A program made the translations under genes and the position numbers. The notes under the pieces are model-generated. The model had not been told where the DNA came from and did no database searches. It saw nothing but the letters and a program-made list of their open reading frames with translations. Below, piece by piece: positions 23,896-32,164 of a stretch of DNA of 64,000 bases; position 1 is the first letter of the stretch, and each line of letters opens with the position of its first letter. The stretch is from Labilibaculum euxinicum (lineage in GTDB: Bacteria > Bacteroidota > Bacteroidia > Bacteroidales > Marinifilaceae): positions 41,878 through 105,877 of the forward strand of contig NZ_WTCR01000016.1 of NCBI RefSeq assembly GCF_009795715.1, written 5' to 3'.

Positions 23896-24986
23896 AAGTT
23901 GAACATTTAATACGAAAAAAATTTATTACCACTAATCCCTATTCTGGAATCAATGAAATTAAAAATCTATTGCTTAAAAACAATGCAATAGTTGTTCAGG
24001 ATGAGGAGAAATTTTATGGTGTTTTAACACCTATAGACATTATACAAAAACCTAGAACACTGGCAATTGATTGCCTTACCGTTAAAACACTTATTGATTC
24101 CGAACAATCTATTGAGAAAGTTCTATCGAGTATGAAGTTTGACAACTCGGATGTATTACCTGTTAGTAAAAATGACACATTTATAGGCTTAGTATTTAAA
24201 AATGATCTTTTTAATTATCTCACTGACTATAATGAAGAATTAGAAAACAAAATAAAAGAACGAACAATTGAATTGGAGAAAGCAATAGGAATGAAAGATT
24301 TGATGTATTCCATTATTGCTCATGATTTACGTAATCCATTTAACAGCATTATTGGTTTTGCAGATCTTTTAATCGAGAATATCAGCACTTATAATATTGA
24401 TAAAATTAAACATCAAATTAAACAAATATCTTCTCAATCAAAAAAGGCTTACATACTACTTGATAACCTACTAAACTGGGCACTTTCACAAACAAATCAT
24501 ATTTCGTGCAATCCTGGTTTTTGTAATTTAGATCTAATAACTAAGGAAGTTATCGAACAATTAAAAATTTCTATCCAAATCAAAGATATTACTCTAAGGT
24601 GTTTCCATTCTCAAAATATTTTTGCTTACGCAGATAAAAACATGGTCGAAACAATCTTTAGAAATCTTATCTCGAATGCAATTAAATACTCAAATGAAGG
24701 AGGTGAAATTAATATTTATTCCTATTTGCAAGACAATAATTATATTGAAATAACAATTTCAGATACAGGTATCGGATTAAGCGAATCTGAAAAAAGCAAT
24801 ATTTTCAACATTGAACAAGTTATTTCCAAACCAGGAACAGCAGATGAAAAAGGTGTTGGTTTGGGTTTATTAATCTGCAAGGAGTTTGTAGAAATGCAGG
24901 GTGGGCAGATTTGGTTGGAAAACAAAACAGATGAAGGTTGTGAGTTTAAATTTACATTACCTGTTTATGGTGACTTACTAGTTTAA
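23892..24986 (+). CDS. Soluble CBS-domain sensor histidine kinase
   Basis: A 364-residue protein with no transmembrane segment. Residues 1-112 form a CBS-domain pair (FITTNPYSGINEIKNLLLKNNAIVVQDEEKFYGVLTPIDII and the second copy ending in FIGLVFKNDLFNYL). Residues 113-135 are a coiled coil. HisKA follows with the phospho-acceptor H144 in IIAHDLRNPF, then the HATPase N-box NLISNAIKYS, DTGIGLSESE and GVGLGLLICKEF. CBS domains usually bind adenine nucleotides, so an energy or nucleotide signal is a sensible guess. It has no receiver and no neighbouring regulator. Confidence 0.85.
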   Translation: MKVEHLIRKKFITTNPYSGINEIKNLLLKNNAIVVQDEEKFYGVLTPIDIIQKPRTLAIDCLTVKTLIDSEQSIEKVLSSMKFDNSDVLPVSKNDTFIGLVFKNDLFNYLTDYNEELENKIKERTIELEKAIGMKDLMYSIIAHDLRNPFNSIIGFADLLIENISTYNIDKIKHQIKQISSQSKKAYILLDNLLNWALSQTNHISCNPGFCNLDLITKEVIEQLKISIQIKDITLRCFHSQNIFAYADKNMVETIFRNLISNAIKYSNEGGEINIYSYLQDNNYIEITISDTGIGLSESEKSNIFNIEQVISKPGTADEKGVGLGLLICKEFVEMQGGQIWLENKTDEGCEFKFTLPVYGDLLV

Positions 24987-25280
24987 AATTCAGGATCCAA
25001 TTACATAAATCATTGATAATTAAACAGACTTATTCACAGGTAATCACTGATGGAAAGAATCTCTCATACCAATGAACGTAGGGAGAAAATTAAGACAAGA
25101 ACAAACCTACTTCACCCTAACAAACATTAAACTTCCAAAAATTTTAAGATTGTTGAATTGATAAGTTTTCAGTTGTCTCAAAATTACAACATGTTTTGAC
25201 CCCTGATATCCTAGAGTTTTATTCTATTTTTTAATTTTCATTTTATAGAGCGATTCAGGCTCTGTCAAAATTTAATAATA

Positions 25281-26222
25281 CTAAGCTATTTTCCCGAGCT
25301 TTTTAATTAAATGCTGATCCTGCTTCCACTTTTCAATTGGAGTAATTCTCCCAAGTAAACCATGTAATCTTTCACTATTATAGAATGGCACATATCTTTT
25401 GATAATCTGCTGTATTTCACCGAAAGTACGATAATCGACTCTGTCAAAGATATCTCTCTTTAAAGTACCGTGATAAGCTTCAATATGCGCATTTTCTTCA
25501 GGTGTTGCCACGTGAGTAAATTCTTGTTCAAACCCGACCAAATGAATGTAATCTCTCACATTACGAGCAATAAACTGACTTCCATTATCAGATCTGATTA
25601 TCAGAGATTCTGGAGTTGGATATTCATCGATAATTGTTGATAATAATTCAATCACCTCTTTTTGCTTTACATTGAATGCAAAAGTATAACCTAATATTTT
25701 TCTAGTATGAACATCAATTACCGATAAAAGATAAGCGTTCTTTCCCATATTGGGAATCCAAATCATTTTAATATCCATTTCAAGACACTCCATAGGATGG
25801 CTTGTATATACCTTTCGGAATTTAACGAATTTACGCCCGCCACCACTTCTTTTAATTCTTGAATTAGGCTTTAAAAGACCAGTATTACTCATTATTCGGT
25901 ATACTTTCTTGTGATTGATATCATAACCTTTGCGTTGAAGATATTTAGTCATTATTCGATAACCGCAATCTATAAATTCATGCTTCAATATGTCCTTTAT
26001 CGATTCAACGACAATCTTTTCCGCAACCAGGCCATCACTACTATGTTTTGTTTGCTTGGAAGGCAAAGGACCTTTTCTACCATTTGGCTTTTCTTTATAA
26101 TAGCAGCTACTCTCTGAGAGGCCTACGTACCTTAGCAGAGCGTTGATGTTAACAGAATACTTTGTGCGAAAATAATCTACTAAATCTTTCTTGGATCGTC
26201 TGTTCCAAACTTTTTTTTTAGA
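25281..26222 (-). CDS. IS3-type transposase OrfB (DDE integrase)
   Basis: About 310 codons when read from the frameshift site. The conventional start gives only 261 residues and begins with TTG. Upstream in frame are the HTH_21-like KKDLVDYFRTKYSVNINALL and RYVGLSESSCYY. The rve core has the catalytic DDE triad: D in LEMDIKMIW, D in IRSDNGSQF and E in HIEAYHGTLKRD. It is most likely made as a fused OrfAB by a -1 frameshift at the A-run at 26211-26219. It catalyses cut and joining of the element's ends. Confidence 0.88.
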   Translation of the reverse strand, partial: SKKKVWNRRSKKDLVDYFRTKYSVNINALLRYVGLSESSCYYKEKPNGRKGPLPSKQTKHSSDGLVAEKIVVESIKDILKHEFIDCGYRIMTKYLQRKGYDINHKKVYRIMSNTGLLKPNSRIKRSGGGRKFVKFRKVYTSHPMECLEMDIKMIWIPNMGKNAYLLSVIDVHTRKILGYTFAFNVKQKEVIELLSTIIDEYPTPESLIIRSDNGSQFIARNVRDYIHLVGFEQEFTHVATPEENAHIEAYHGTLKRDIFDRVDYRTFGEIQQIIKRYVPFYNSERLHGLLGRITPIEKWKQDQHLIKKLGKIA

Positions 26223-26488
26223 AGTTCTTTCTGAATTTCCAATTCAATTTCCCGGTCTGCTAAAAGCTTGCGTAGAATCCGAATCTCTTCCTCAGCTTTC
26301 TTCATTTCTGGACTGCTGTTATCATATTTAACTCTTAAGCCGGCTTCGCCTTTGGTATCGAACTTCTTTTTCCAATTATAGAAAGCTCCAGTACTAACAT
26401 TATGCCTTCTACAAACTTCTACTACATTACCAGTTTTTGCCTCGCTTAAAATGGCTAGTTTTTCTTCTAATGTCCAACGTCTTTTCAT
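26180..26488 (-). CDS. IS3-type transposase OrfA
   Basis: A 102-residue DNA-binding protein with an N-terminal helix-turn-helix (RRWTLEEKLAILSEAKTGNVVEVCRRHNVSTGAFYNWKKKF) and a C-terminal leucine-zipper-like coiled coil (RILRKLLADREIELEIQKELLKKKF). It recognises the element's ends. Near its end CTAAAAAAAAAG contains the A-AAA-AAG heptamer that allows -1 slippage into orfB, so OrfA is also the first part of the full transposase. Confidence 0.88.
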   Translation of the reverse strand: MKRRWTLEEKLAILSEAKTGNVVEVCRRHNVSTGAFYNWKKKFDTKGEAGLRVKYDNSSPEMKKAEEEIRILRKLLADREIELEIQKELLKKKFGTDDPRKI

Positions 26489-26776
26489 ACCCTAAATTTA
26501 ACTGTTTTAAATCTGAAATTTTACTCCAGTCTTTTTCGGGGCTAAACTACAACATCTGTGAGTAATTTGCCTTGACCTAACAAAAACTAATTCCATTTTA
26601 TTTAAAGTTGCTTTTGAATTTAAATTGGTACAACGCGTGATTATTAAGTCGCCAACTACCAAATGATTCGTTTAGCTGATTTTTACTCTCCCCAACATTT
26701 ATTTACAATCCAAATAAATCCCAAAACTCCCAAATACTTTTGTAGATTTGATCTTCGAATATAAAATGCAGAACAA

Positions 26777-27553
26777 ATGGATCGAAAACTAAAAGCCTTT
26801 GAGCGCTTATTAAATATCATGGATCAGCTTCGCAAAAGCTGTCCGTGGGATAAAAAGCAGACCTTTGAGAGTCTGAGAACGCTGACCATTGAAGAAACCT
26901 ACGAGCTGGCCGATGCCATTTTAAAGGGTGAAAATCAGGAAATAAAGAAAGAATTGGGCGATATTCTGCTCCACATTGTGTTCTATGCCAAAATAGGTTC
27001 TGAAACCAACGATTTCGACATTGCTGATGTTTGTGATGGCATCAGCGAAAAACTCATCTATCGTCATCCTCACATTTTTAGCGATACCAAAGTTGCCAAT
27101 GCCAGAGAGGTAGAAGAAAACTGGGAACTACTGAAACTAAAGGAAAAAGACGGTAACAAATCGGTTTTGGAAGGTGTTCCGCAAAGTCTGCCAGCTTTGG
27201 TAAAAGCCAACCGAATTCAGGATAAGGTACGAGGTGTAGGCTTCGACTGGGACGAAAAAGAGCAGGTTTGGGAGAAGGTGAAAGAAGAAATGATGGAATT
27301 GCAGGAAGAAATTATCAATGGCGATCAGAACAAAATGGAAGCCGAATTTGGCGATATGTTCTTCTCCTTGATTAATGCGGCACGTTTGTATGGTGTAAAT
27401 CCTGAAAATGCACTGGAACGCACCAACCAAAAATTCACCAGACGATTCAATTATCTGGAAAGTAAAACCATGAAATTAGGACGAAACCTAAAAGACATGA
27501 ATCTGGAAGAAATGGATGAAATTTGGGAAGAGGCCAAGCAGTTTGACAAGTAG
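26777..27553 (+). CDS. mazG: Nucleoside triphosphate pyrophosphohydrolase MazG
   Basis: A 258-residue cytosolic enzyme that hydrolyses NTPs to NMP and pyrophosphate. It has two MazG domains. The first begins LRKSCPWDKKQTFESLRTLTIEETYELADAI, with the metal-binding EExxE...ExxD pattern continuing in KKELGDILLHIVFYAKI. The second has EMMELQEEIING and EAEFGDMFFSLINAAR. Length and order match E. coli MazG. A TAGATTTG element at 26743-26750 could be its -7 box. A bidirectional-looking terminator follows. Confidence 0.93.
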   Translation: MDRKLKAFERLLNIMDQLRKSCPWDKKQTFESLRTLTIEETYELADAILKGENQEIKKELGDILLHIVFYAKIGSETNDFDIADVCDGISEKLIYRHPHIFSDTKVANAREVEENWELLKLKEKDGNKSVLEGVPQSLPALVKANRIQDKVRGVGFDWDEKEQVWEKVKEEMMELQEEIINGDQNKMEAEFGDMFFSLINAARLYGVNPENALERTNQKFTRRFNYLESKTMKLGRNLKDMNLEEMDEIWEEAKQFDK

Positions 27554-27625
27554 AACTAAAGCTACAAGAAACAAGTTTCAAGGAAAAAGCAAAAAGACCT
27601 TACAGCCTCTAACAATTAAAATTAA

Positions 27626-27667
27626 AAAGTGCCTTAAGTTGTCATTGATTTCGACTTAAGGCACTTT
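27626..27667. terminator. Terminator after mazG
   Basis: AAAGTGCCTTAAGTTG and CGACTTAAGGCACTTT form a 16-bp stem (one G-T pair). The T content after the stem on the plus strand is short (TTT), and the minus strand shows TTTTTAATTTTAATTG. It may work for both directions. Confidence 0.75.
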
Positions 27668-27726
27668 CTGTTTGAAGTACTTTTAACTGATTTTGCTATC
27701 TTGTGTGTTCCATAAAAATAAGAAAA

Positions 27727-27804
27727 ATGAACATTCTTCAAATCATACCCGGTTCGGGAGGCAGTTTGAGAAGTCAACTCACTGAAATTGAACAACAAAT
27801 TTAG
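27727..27804 (+). pseudogene. N-terminal fragment of a glycosyltransferase
   Basis: A 25-codon frame begins MNILQIIPGSGGSLRSQLTE. The first 13 residues are the typical start of a Bacteroidota GT4 glycosyltransferase family (ILQIIPGSGGSFYC...). After GGS the sequence leaves the family, reads SQLTEIEQQI and stops. A deletion probably joined the gene's start to an unrelated or terminal piece. No remaining glycosyltransferase sequence is seen downstream before the cupin gene. Confidence 0.55.
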
Positions 27805-27881
27805 CAAAGTCGTCAGACCTCCCTTGTGGATCATGAATCGAAGCCTTTACAAACAATTTTGAATCAATAAACTATTTTAAA

Positions 27882-28310
27882 ATGAAAAAATTACTGATCC
27901 TGTTTTCTTTCTCAAGTCTACTGCTGTTTGCTTGCAATACCAGTGAAACAAGCAAGACCGAAGTTATTACTTTAAGCAAAACATCTGAGAGCTGGAATGG
28001 CACTCCCCTTCCAAAATATCCTGATGGCAATGCAGAAGTAACTATTTTGAAAATAACTATCCCTCCCAAAACAAAACTGGAGCTGCATAAACATCCTGAA
28101 ATTAATGCAGGCGTTTTATTAAAAGGTGAATTAACTGTAATTAGTGAAACCAAGGACACGCTTCACCTTAAAGCTGGTGAATCCATTGTTGAATTAGTAA
28201 ACCAATGGCATTACGGGAAAAACGAGGGCACTGTACCAGCCGAGATCATTGTTTTTTACGCGGGAATTAAAGGCACACCAATCACTATTGGTAAGCATGA
28301 GGAAGAATAA
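27882..28310 (+). CDS. Cupin-domain lipoprotein
   Basis: A 142-residue protein with a lipoprotein signal peptide (MKKLLILFSFSSLLLFAC; lipobox LLFAC, Cys18). A single cupin domain follows, with metal-ligand-like residues in ELHKHPEINAGVLLKGELTV and NQWHYGKNEG. Expected to be anchored in a membrane facing the periplasm. The ligand is unknown. It appears monocistronic and lies just after a decayed glycosyltransferase start. Confidence 0.85.
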   Translation: MKKLLILFSFSSLLLFACNTSETSKTEVITLSKTSESWNGTPLPKYPDGNAEVTILKITIPPKTKLELHKHPEINAGVLLKGELTVISETKDTLHLKAGESIVELVNQWHYGKNEGTVPAEIIVFYAGIKGTPITIGKHEEE

Positions 28311-28376
28311 ATTATGGATGTATAAAAATCGTGTGCATAGTAAAAATTAAATTGAAACATCAGATTTCACATGAAA

Positions 28377-28476
28377 ACACCCCTTCCCCTTACAATGGGA
28401 AGATACTACTATTGACAAAATGACTAAGCGAACCGATTCTCCCTTTTTAAGGGGAGATGCCGAAGACAGAGGGGTG
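28377..28476. repeat. Dispersed palindromic element between convergent genes
   Basis: ACACCCCTTCCCC at the left and GGGGAGATGC...AGAGGGGTG at the right form long-range inverted arms, with a CTCCCTTTTTAAGGGGAG hairpin inside. This is a known style of Bacteroidota intergenic repeat (CACCCCTCT...). It separates the cupin gene and the radical SAM gene. Confidence 0.65.
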
Positions 28477-28496
28477 AATTACCTCCAGTGAAGTAA

Positions 28497-29645
28497 TTAA
28501 AATGTCAAAACCTTATCTACACTTTCATTTCTCATCTCATCAAAAATTTTAGTTTCTTTTTGGAAGTTTTTCCATTGTTTCGAGAAATCATCGCTTAGCA
28601 TATAGGCTTCGCATTCTTTAAATTGATTGGTAACCGATTGGGGAATCTGCTTTTTGGCTGCCCATTGGTAAAATTGATGAAAGGCTGCAACCACCTTTTG
28701 TTTGCTGCTTTCAGGCAGTGCTTTAGTGTTGTAATGCAAGGGGCGGTCGAGCATGTTAATGTAGAGGCCATCGGGTTCTATAATCTGCTCGAGCAGGCAA
28801 ATTTGGTACAAAGCAGGCAAATTCAAAATGGAAAAAACCGAAATGGTCGGGGCAATTAAGAAACGAATGTTTTTGTAAGTACGAATTTGCTCTCTGTTCG
28901 CCAAAAACCGCTCCCAATTGAATCCTTTTCGGATGTATTCCCCCAATTTGCCATGTGCATCAATGCTGGCCAATATTTCTACTTTCGAAAATTGTTTCCA
29001 GTAATCCAATACACTGTACTCTCCCATTTGTAAAACGGAAAAGTTGGTGTTGTAGCGCAAATGGATTTGTGTGGCTTTATTTTTCACTAGCCAATCGAGC
29101 AAAAGGTAATGTTCTTTGGTAACCAAAGGCTCGCCACCTGCAAAGTAAATTTCTTTGGCCTGCAGCAAAGCTTCACCTGTTTCTGCAATAAACGCATCAA
29201 AGTCCTGAATATTCTGCAGTAAAGCTTTCTCACCTAAATTACGTTTCATTTGTTTGGCTTCGGGAAACCATCCTGAGCTGGCGCCATGCCAGCAGGTGCG
29301 GCAGGCAAAATTACAGGCATTCGAAAAACGGATGTCAAAAGTAAATGGCAAATTTATTTCCTTCTCATGAAAATCGGCACCAAACTTTTCGTGCGTTTCC
29401 TGACGGATGCTCTTCCCTCCAGCTTCCTCTAAACGGTAACAAACAGCACAGCGGGAATCTTTTTCTCCTTTTTCAAATCTGGCTCTCAATTCGTTTATGG
29501 CATCGCCATTCCATATTTCTGAAAAAGACTGGGTATTGCAATCTCCGTAAGGAATATTGGCAACACAACAGGCTTTTACACGCCCGGCATTTCCTACATG
29601 ATAATGTATCCAGGGCATCAGACAGTATGGTTTTTCTTTTGTCAT
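28497..29645 (-). CDS. Radical SAM protein with SPASM/twitch-type N-terminus
   Basis: A 382-residue enzyme. Residues 1-75 resemble a SPASM/twitch segment placed at the N-terminus (PYCLMPWIHYHVGNAGRVKACC, IWNGDAINELRARFEKGEKDSRCAVCYRLEEAGG) and can hold an auxiliary Fe-S cluster. The radical SAM motif is NACNFACRTCWHG near residues 110-122, and YFAGGEPLVTKEHYLLLDWL is the GGEP strand. This order is typical of 'twitch domain-containing radical SAM' proteins of unknown substrate. No peptide substrate gene is seen next to it. Confidence 0.85.
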   Translation of the reverse strand: MTKEKPYCLMPWIHYHVGNAGRVKACCVANIPYGDCNTQSFSEIWNGDAINELRARFEKGEKDSRCAVCYRLEEAGGKSIRQETHEKFGADFHEKEINLPFTFDIRFSNACNFACRTCWHGASSGWFPEAKQMKRNLGEKALLQNIQDFDAFIAETGEALLQAKEIYFAGGEPLVTKEHYLLLDWLVKNKATQIHLRYNTNFSVLQMGEYSVLDYWKQFSKVEILASIDAHGKLGEYIRKGFNWERFLANREQIRTYKNIRFLIAPTISVFSILNLPALYQICLLEQIIEPDGLYINMLDRPLHYNTKALPESSKQKVVAAFHQFYQWAAKKQIPQSVTNQFKECEAYMLSDDFSKQWKNFQKETKIFDEMRNESVDKVLTF

Positions 29646-29671
29646 TTAACAAAGATAGGAATTGAATTATG

Positions 29672-29799
29672 AATTAATAATTATCAAATAACACAAGCAA
29701 TACAACCCTTTTTCTCTGCGCCTCTGCGGTATAATTATTTTTTCCGTTGTGCCACTTGGTGAATGCCTTCGGTTTTCTTTGTGGTTAAAATTCTTACGC
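29672..29799 (+). repeat. Intergenic duplicated segment, copy 1
   Basis: About 128 bp running from AATTAATAATTATCAAATAA to TGGTTAAAATTCTTACGC. The copy at 29882-30010 is over 90% identical by eye, in the same orientation and 210 bp away. It contains the TTTTCTCTGCGCCTCTGCGG and CTTTGTGGTTAAAATTC pieces that are common Bacteroidota extragenic repeats. Confidence 0.85.
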
Positions 29800-29881
29800 T
29801 TCACCGATTATTTTACACCACAGAGACACGGAGTCCAACACAGTCTTAGGATAGGATCTCTTTTGTGAATTTGATGTTGCA

Positions 29882-30010
29882 AATTAATAATTATTAAATA
29901 ACACAAGCAATACAACCCTTTTTCTCTGTACCTCTGTGGTATAATTATTTTAGCCTTTGTGCCACTTTGTGAATGCCTTCGGTTTTCTTTGTGGTTAAAA
30001 TTCTTTACGC
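29882..30010 (+). repeat. Intergenic duplicated segment, copy 2
   Basis: Second copy of 29672-29799. It differs at a handful of positions (for example CTCTGTACCTCTGTGG) and is followed at once by the terminator of the acyltransferase genes. The 80 bp between the copies contain ACACCACAGAGACACGGAG, the opposite arm of the same repeat type. Confidence 0.85.
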
Positions 30011-30040
30011 AAAAAAAGAGACACGATACATCGCGCCTCT
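30011..30040 (-). terminator. Terminator of the phosphate acyltransferase pair
   Basis: On the minus strand AGAGGCGCGAT and ATCGTGTCTCT pair over 11 bp (two G-T pairs) with a tiny loop, followed by seven T. It lies 31 bp after the stop codon of the gene ending at 30071. Confidence 0.85.
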
Positions 30041-30070
30041 TCAATTATTTATTGATCATTACCAATTGTA

Positions 30071-30982
30071 TTAATCCGCCATTAAAACAGACAGTGCAAT
30101 ACAATAGAATTTTGATTTTTCGCTCTCACTTCGCGACATCACCACAACCGGTTTTGTTGTTCCCTGAATTAAACCAGCCAACTCACCACCGGCAAACAGC
30201 ATTAATCCTTTGTAAAAAGAGTTGCAGGCTTCCAATGATGGAAACACCAGACAATCAGCCTCGCCCTTAATTGGTGTTGGAATTCCTTTGATCTCTACAG
30301 AAGCAGGATCGCAAGCCAAAAACACATCCAATGGTCCATCAACTATGCAATCTTTTATCTGACCCCGATCAGCCATTTTGCAAATAATGGTATCATCAAT
30401 ACTTGACGGAAATGCTGTATTTGGTTTCTCTGTTGCCGATATCAAGGCCACTTTTGGTTTTTCAATCCCAAACTTCCGGGCCATTTTTACCGAATAGTTC
30501 ACCATAGCAATTTTCTGGTTCAGATCAGGAAAAGGCAATACTGCTGTATCCGAAACAAACAAAAGTTTGTCGTACTTAGGTAATTCCAATGCACAAACGT
30601 AGCTCATTACTGCTTTTGGCGGCAACAAACCATGCTCTTTGTTTAAGACTGCCTTCAAAAATTTATCAGTACCTACCAAACCTTTCATCACAACATCTAC
30701 CTCATCGACACGTGCCATGCGAACGGCCTCAGCTGTTGCGGCAACATCGTTGGGAATATGAACAATCGTGAATACATCGGGATTAATTCCTTCCTCTTTA
30801 GCTTTATTTCTTATTTCAGCTTCATCGCCAATCATAACAGCCTCTACAAACCCTTCTGCTATGGCCTTGGCAATTGCGCCAATGGTATTTGGATCCTGTG
30901 CATATGCAACAGCAATTTTCTTTTTCTTTCCGCTTTCGCGAAGGTATTCGACCATTTGATCGAGAGAACGTATTGGGGACAT
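30071..30982 (-). CDS. Phosphate butyryl/acetyltransferase paralogue
   Basis: A 303-residue cytosolic enzyme of the phosphate acetyl/butyryltransferase family, which exchanges the acyl group between CoA and phosphate. Family landmarks are VAYAQDPNTIGAIAKAI at the start, MKGLVGTDKFLKAVLNKEHGLLPP in the middle and CDPASVEIKGIPTPIKGEADCLVFPSLEACNSFYK near the C-terminal active region. It lacks any kinase domain. It is 83 bp downstream of a close paralogue on the same strand and ends at a good terminator. The acyl group handled (acetyl, butyryl, branched) cannot be told. Confidence 0.85.
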   Translation of the reverse strand: MSPIRSLDQMVEYLRESGKKKKIAVAYAQDPNTIGAIAKAIAEGFVEAVMIGDEAEIRNKAKEEGINPDVFTIVHIPNDVAATAEAVRMARVDEVDVVMKGLVGTDKFLKAVLNKEHGLLPPKAVMSYVCALELPKYDKLLFVSDTAVLPFPDLNQKIAMVNYSVKMARKFGIEKPKVALISATEKPNTAFPSSIDDTIICKMADRGQIKDCIVDGPLDVFLACDPASVEIKGIPTPIKGEADCLVFPSLEACNSFYKGLMLFAGGELAGLIQGTTKPVVVMSRSESEKSKFYCIALSVLMAD

Positions 30983-31065
30983 ATTTTTAAGATCTGAGAT
31001 TAAAATGTGAGAAAAACATCAGGAATCAAGACAAGACACAGCTCTTGCTACCTGACACCTGTAAC

Positions 31066-31971
31066 TTATTTTGAAGCCACCAAAGCCGCCAAAGCGATAG
31101 AATACAATTTGGTTTTGACGCTATCGCCGCGGGAAGAAAGAATTGCCGGGCATTTAGCACCAACAACCATTGCTCCCAGCTCAGCATTTGCCAATTTGGT
31201 GTTCACCTTGTAAAATACATTACCCGCTTCAATGTTTGGAAACACCATACAATCGGCATCACCGGCAACCATCGAATCCAATTTCTTAATCTCTGCAGAT
31301 TCTTTATCAATAGCAACATCAATTGCCAAAGGGCCGTCAACATAAGCATTTTTAATTTGACCGCGATCGGCCATTTTCGAAATGATGGCTGCATCGACAC
31401 ATGCCTGCATTTTTGGCAAAACCTGTTCCGAAGCTGCTATTAAGGCAACCTTAGGTTTCTCGATACCCAAAGCACGTGCAACGGTTATAACATAGTTGGT
31501 GATGGCAATCTTCTGATCTAAATCGGGCTGAGGAATAACAGCCACATCACTTACTACCATTAATTTGTAGTAATTCGGATTCTCCATAACAGTAACATGA
31601 CTTAAAACTGCTTTCGGAGGCATTAGTCCGGTTTCTTTATTTAAAATTGCCTTCATGTACTTATCTGTACTAACAAGGCCTTTCATAATCATATCACCTT
31701 CTCCGTTATTGATCAACTCCACTGCTTTTTGAGCTGCTTTCAATTCATCCGGTTCGTGAATAACAGTAAACCTAGCGATGTCAAAATTGTGTTCCGCACA
31801 AGTTTTCTCAATAGTTTCCCTGTCGCCAACCAATGTCGCATCGATAATACCATGCTGTACTGCATCATTTACAGCTCCAATAGTATGAGAATCGTTTGCA
31901 TAAGCAGCTACCAAACGCTTCTTTTCGCGGTTTTTAAGAACATCAATGATTTGATCTAAACGTGTAATCAT
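31066..31971 (-). CDS. Phosphate butyryltransferase-like protein
   Basis: A 301-residue member of the same family as the gene at 30071, with clearly related sequence throughout (AAYANDSHTIGAVNDAV, MKGLVSTDKYMKAILNKETGLMPPKAVLSHVTVME, KKLDSMVAGDADCMVFPNIEAGNVFYKVNTKLA). It is the upstream gene of the tandem pair, so the two probably share one transcript. Bacteroidota often pair such an enzyme with butyrate kinase, but the only acyl kinase nearby is the acetate kinase at 35411-36619, beyond the sensor gene. Confidence 0.85.
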   Translation of the reverse strand: MITRLDQIIDVLKNREKKRLVAAYANDSHTIGAVNDAVQHGIIDATLVGDRETIEKTCAEHNFDIARFTVIHEPDELKAAQKAVELINNGEGDMIMKGLVSTDKYMKAILNKETGLMPPKAVLSHVTVMENPNYYKLMVVSDVAVIPQPDLDQKIAITNYVITVARALGIEKPKVALIAASEQVLPKMQACVDAAIISKMADRGQIKNAYVDGPLAIDVAIDKESAEIKKLDSMVAGDADCMVFPNIEAGNVFYKVNTKLANAELGAMVVGAKCPAILSSRGDSVKTKLYSIALAALVASK

Positions 31972-32164
31972 TTTTAATATCTTTTTAGTGAATGTGTTTC
32001 AGGAAATTAAATCCTTATTGTTTAAGTTGTAAGGCAAAAATAGGAAATAATTACGAATTGCATTAAAAACAGACGCTAAAACCTACAAATATTATCTTTT
32101 AGAGGTATTATTATTGCAGATTGAAATTTTATTGGAACACATGAAAGAATTTCTTGGATTTCAG

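Larger units (their letters stand above)
25192..26551 (-). mobile_element. IS3-family insertion sequence
   Basis: About 1360 bp, transcribed leftward. It encodes OrfA and OrfB, joined by a slippery A9G run. Proposed ends: left TGTTTTGACCCCTGATATCC and, read inward from the right, TGTAGTTTAGCCCCGAAAAA. They align with small gaps (GTTT, then GCCCC/GACCCC) and continue weakly to AGTAAAATTTC/AGTTTTATTC. Both start with TG as usual for the family. A 3-bp ACA on both sides may be the target duplication. Both frames appear open, so the element may be active. Confidence 0.8.
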
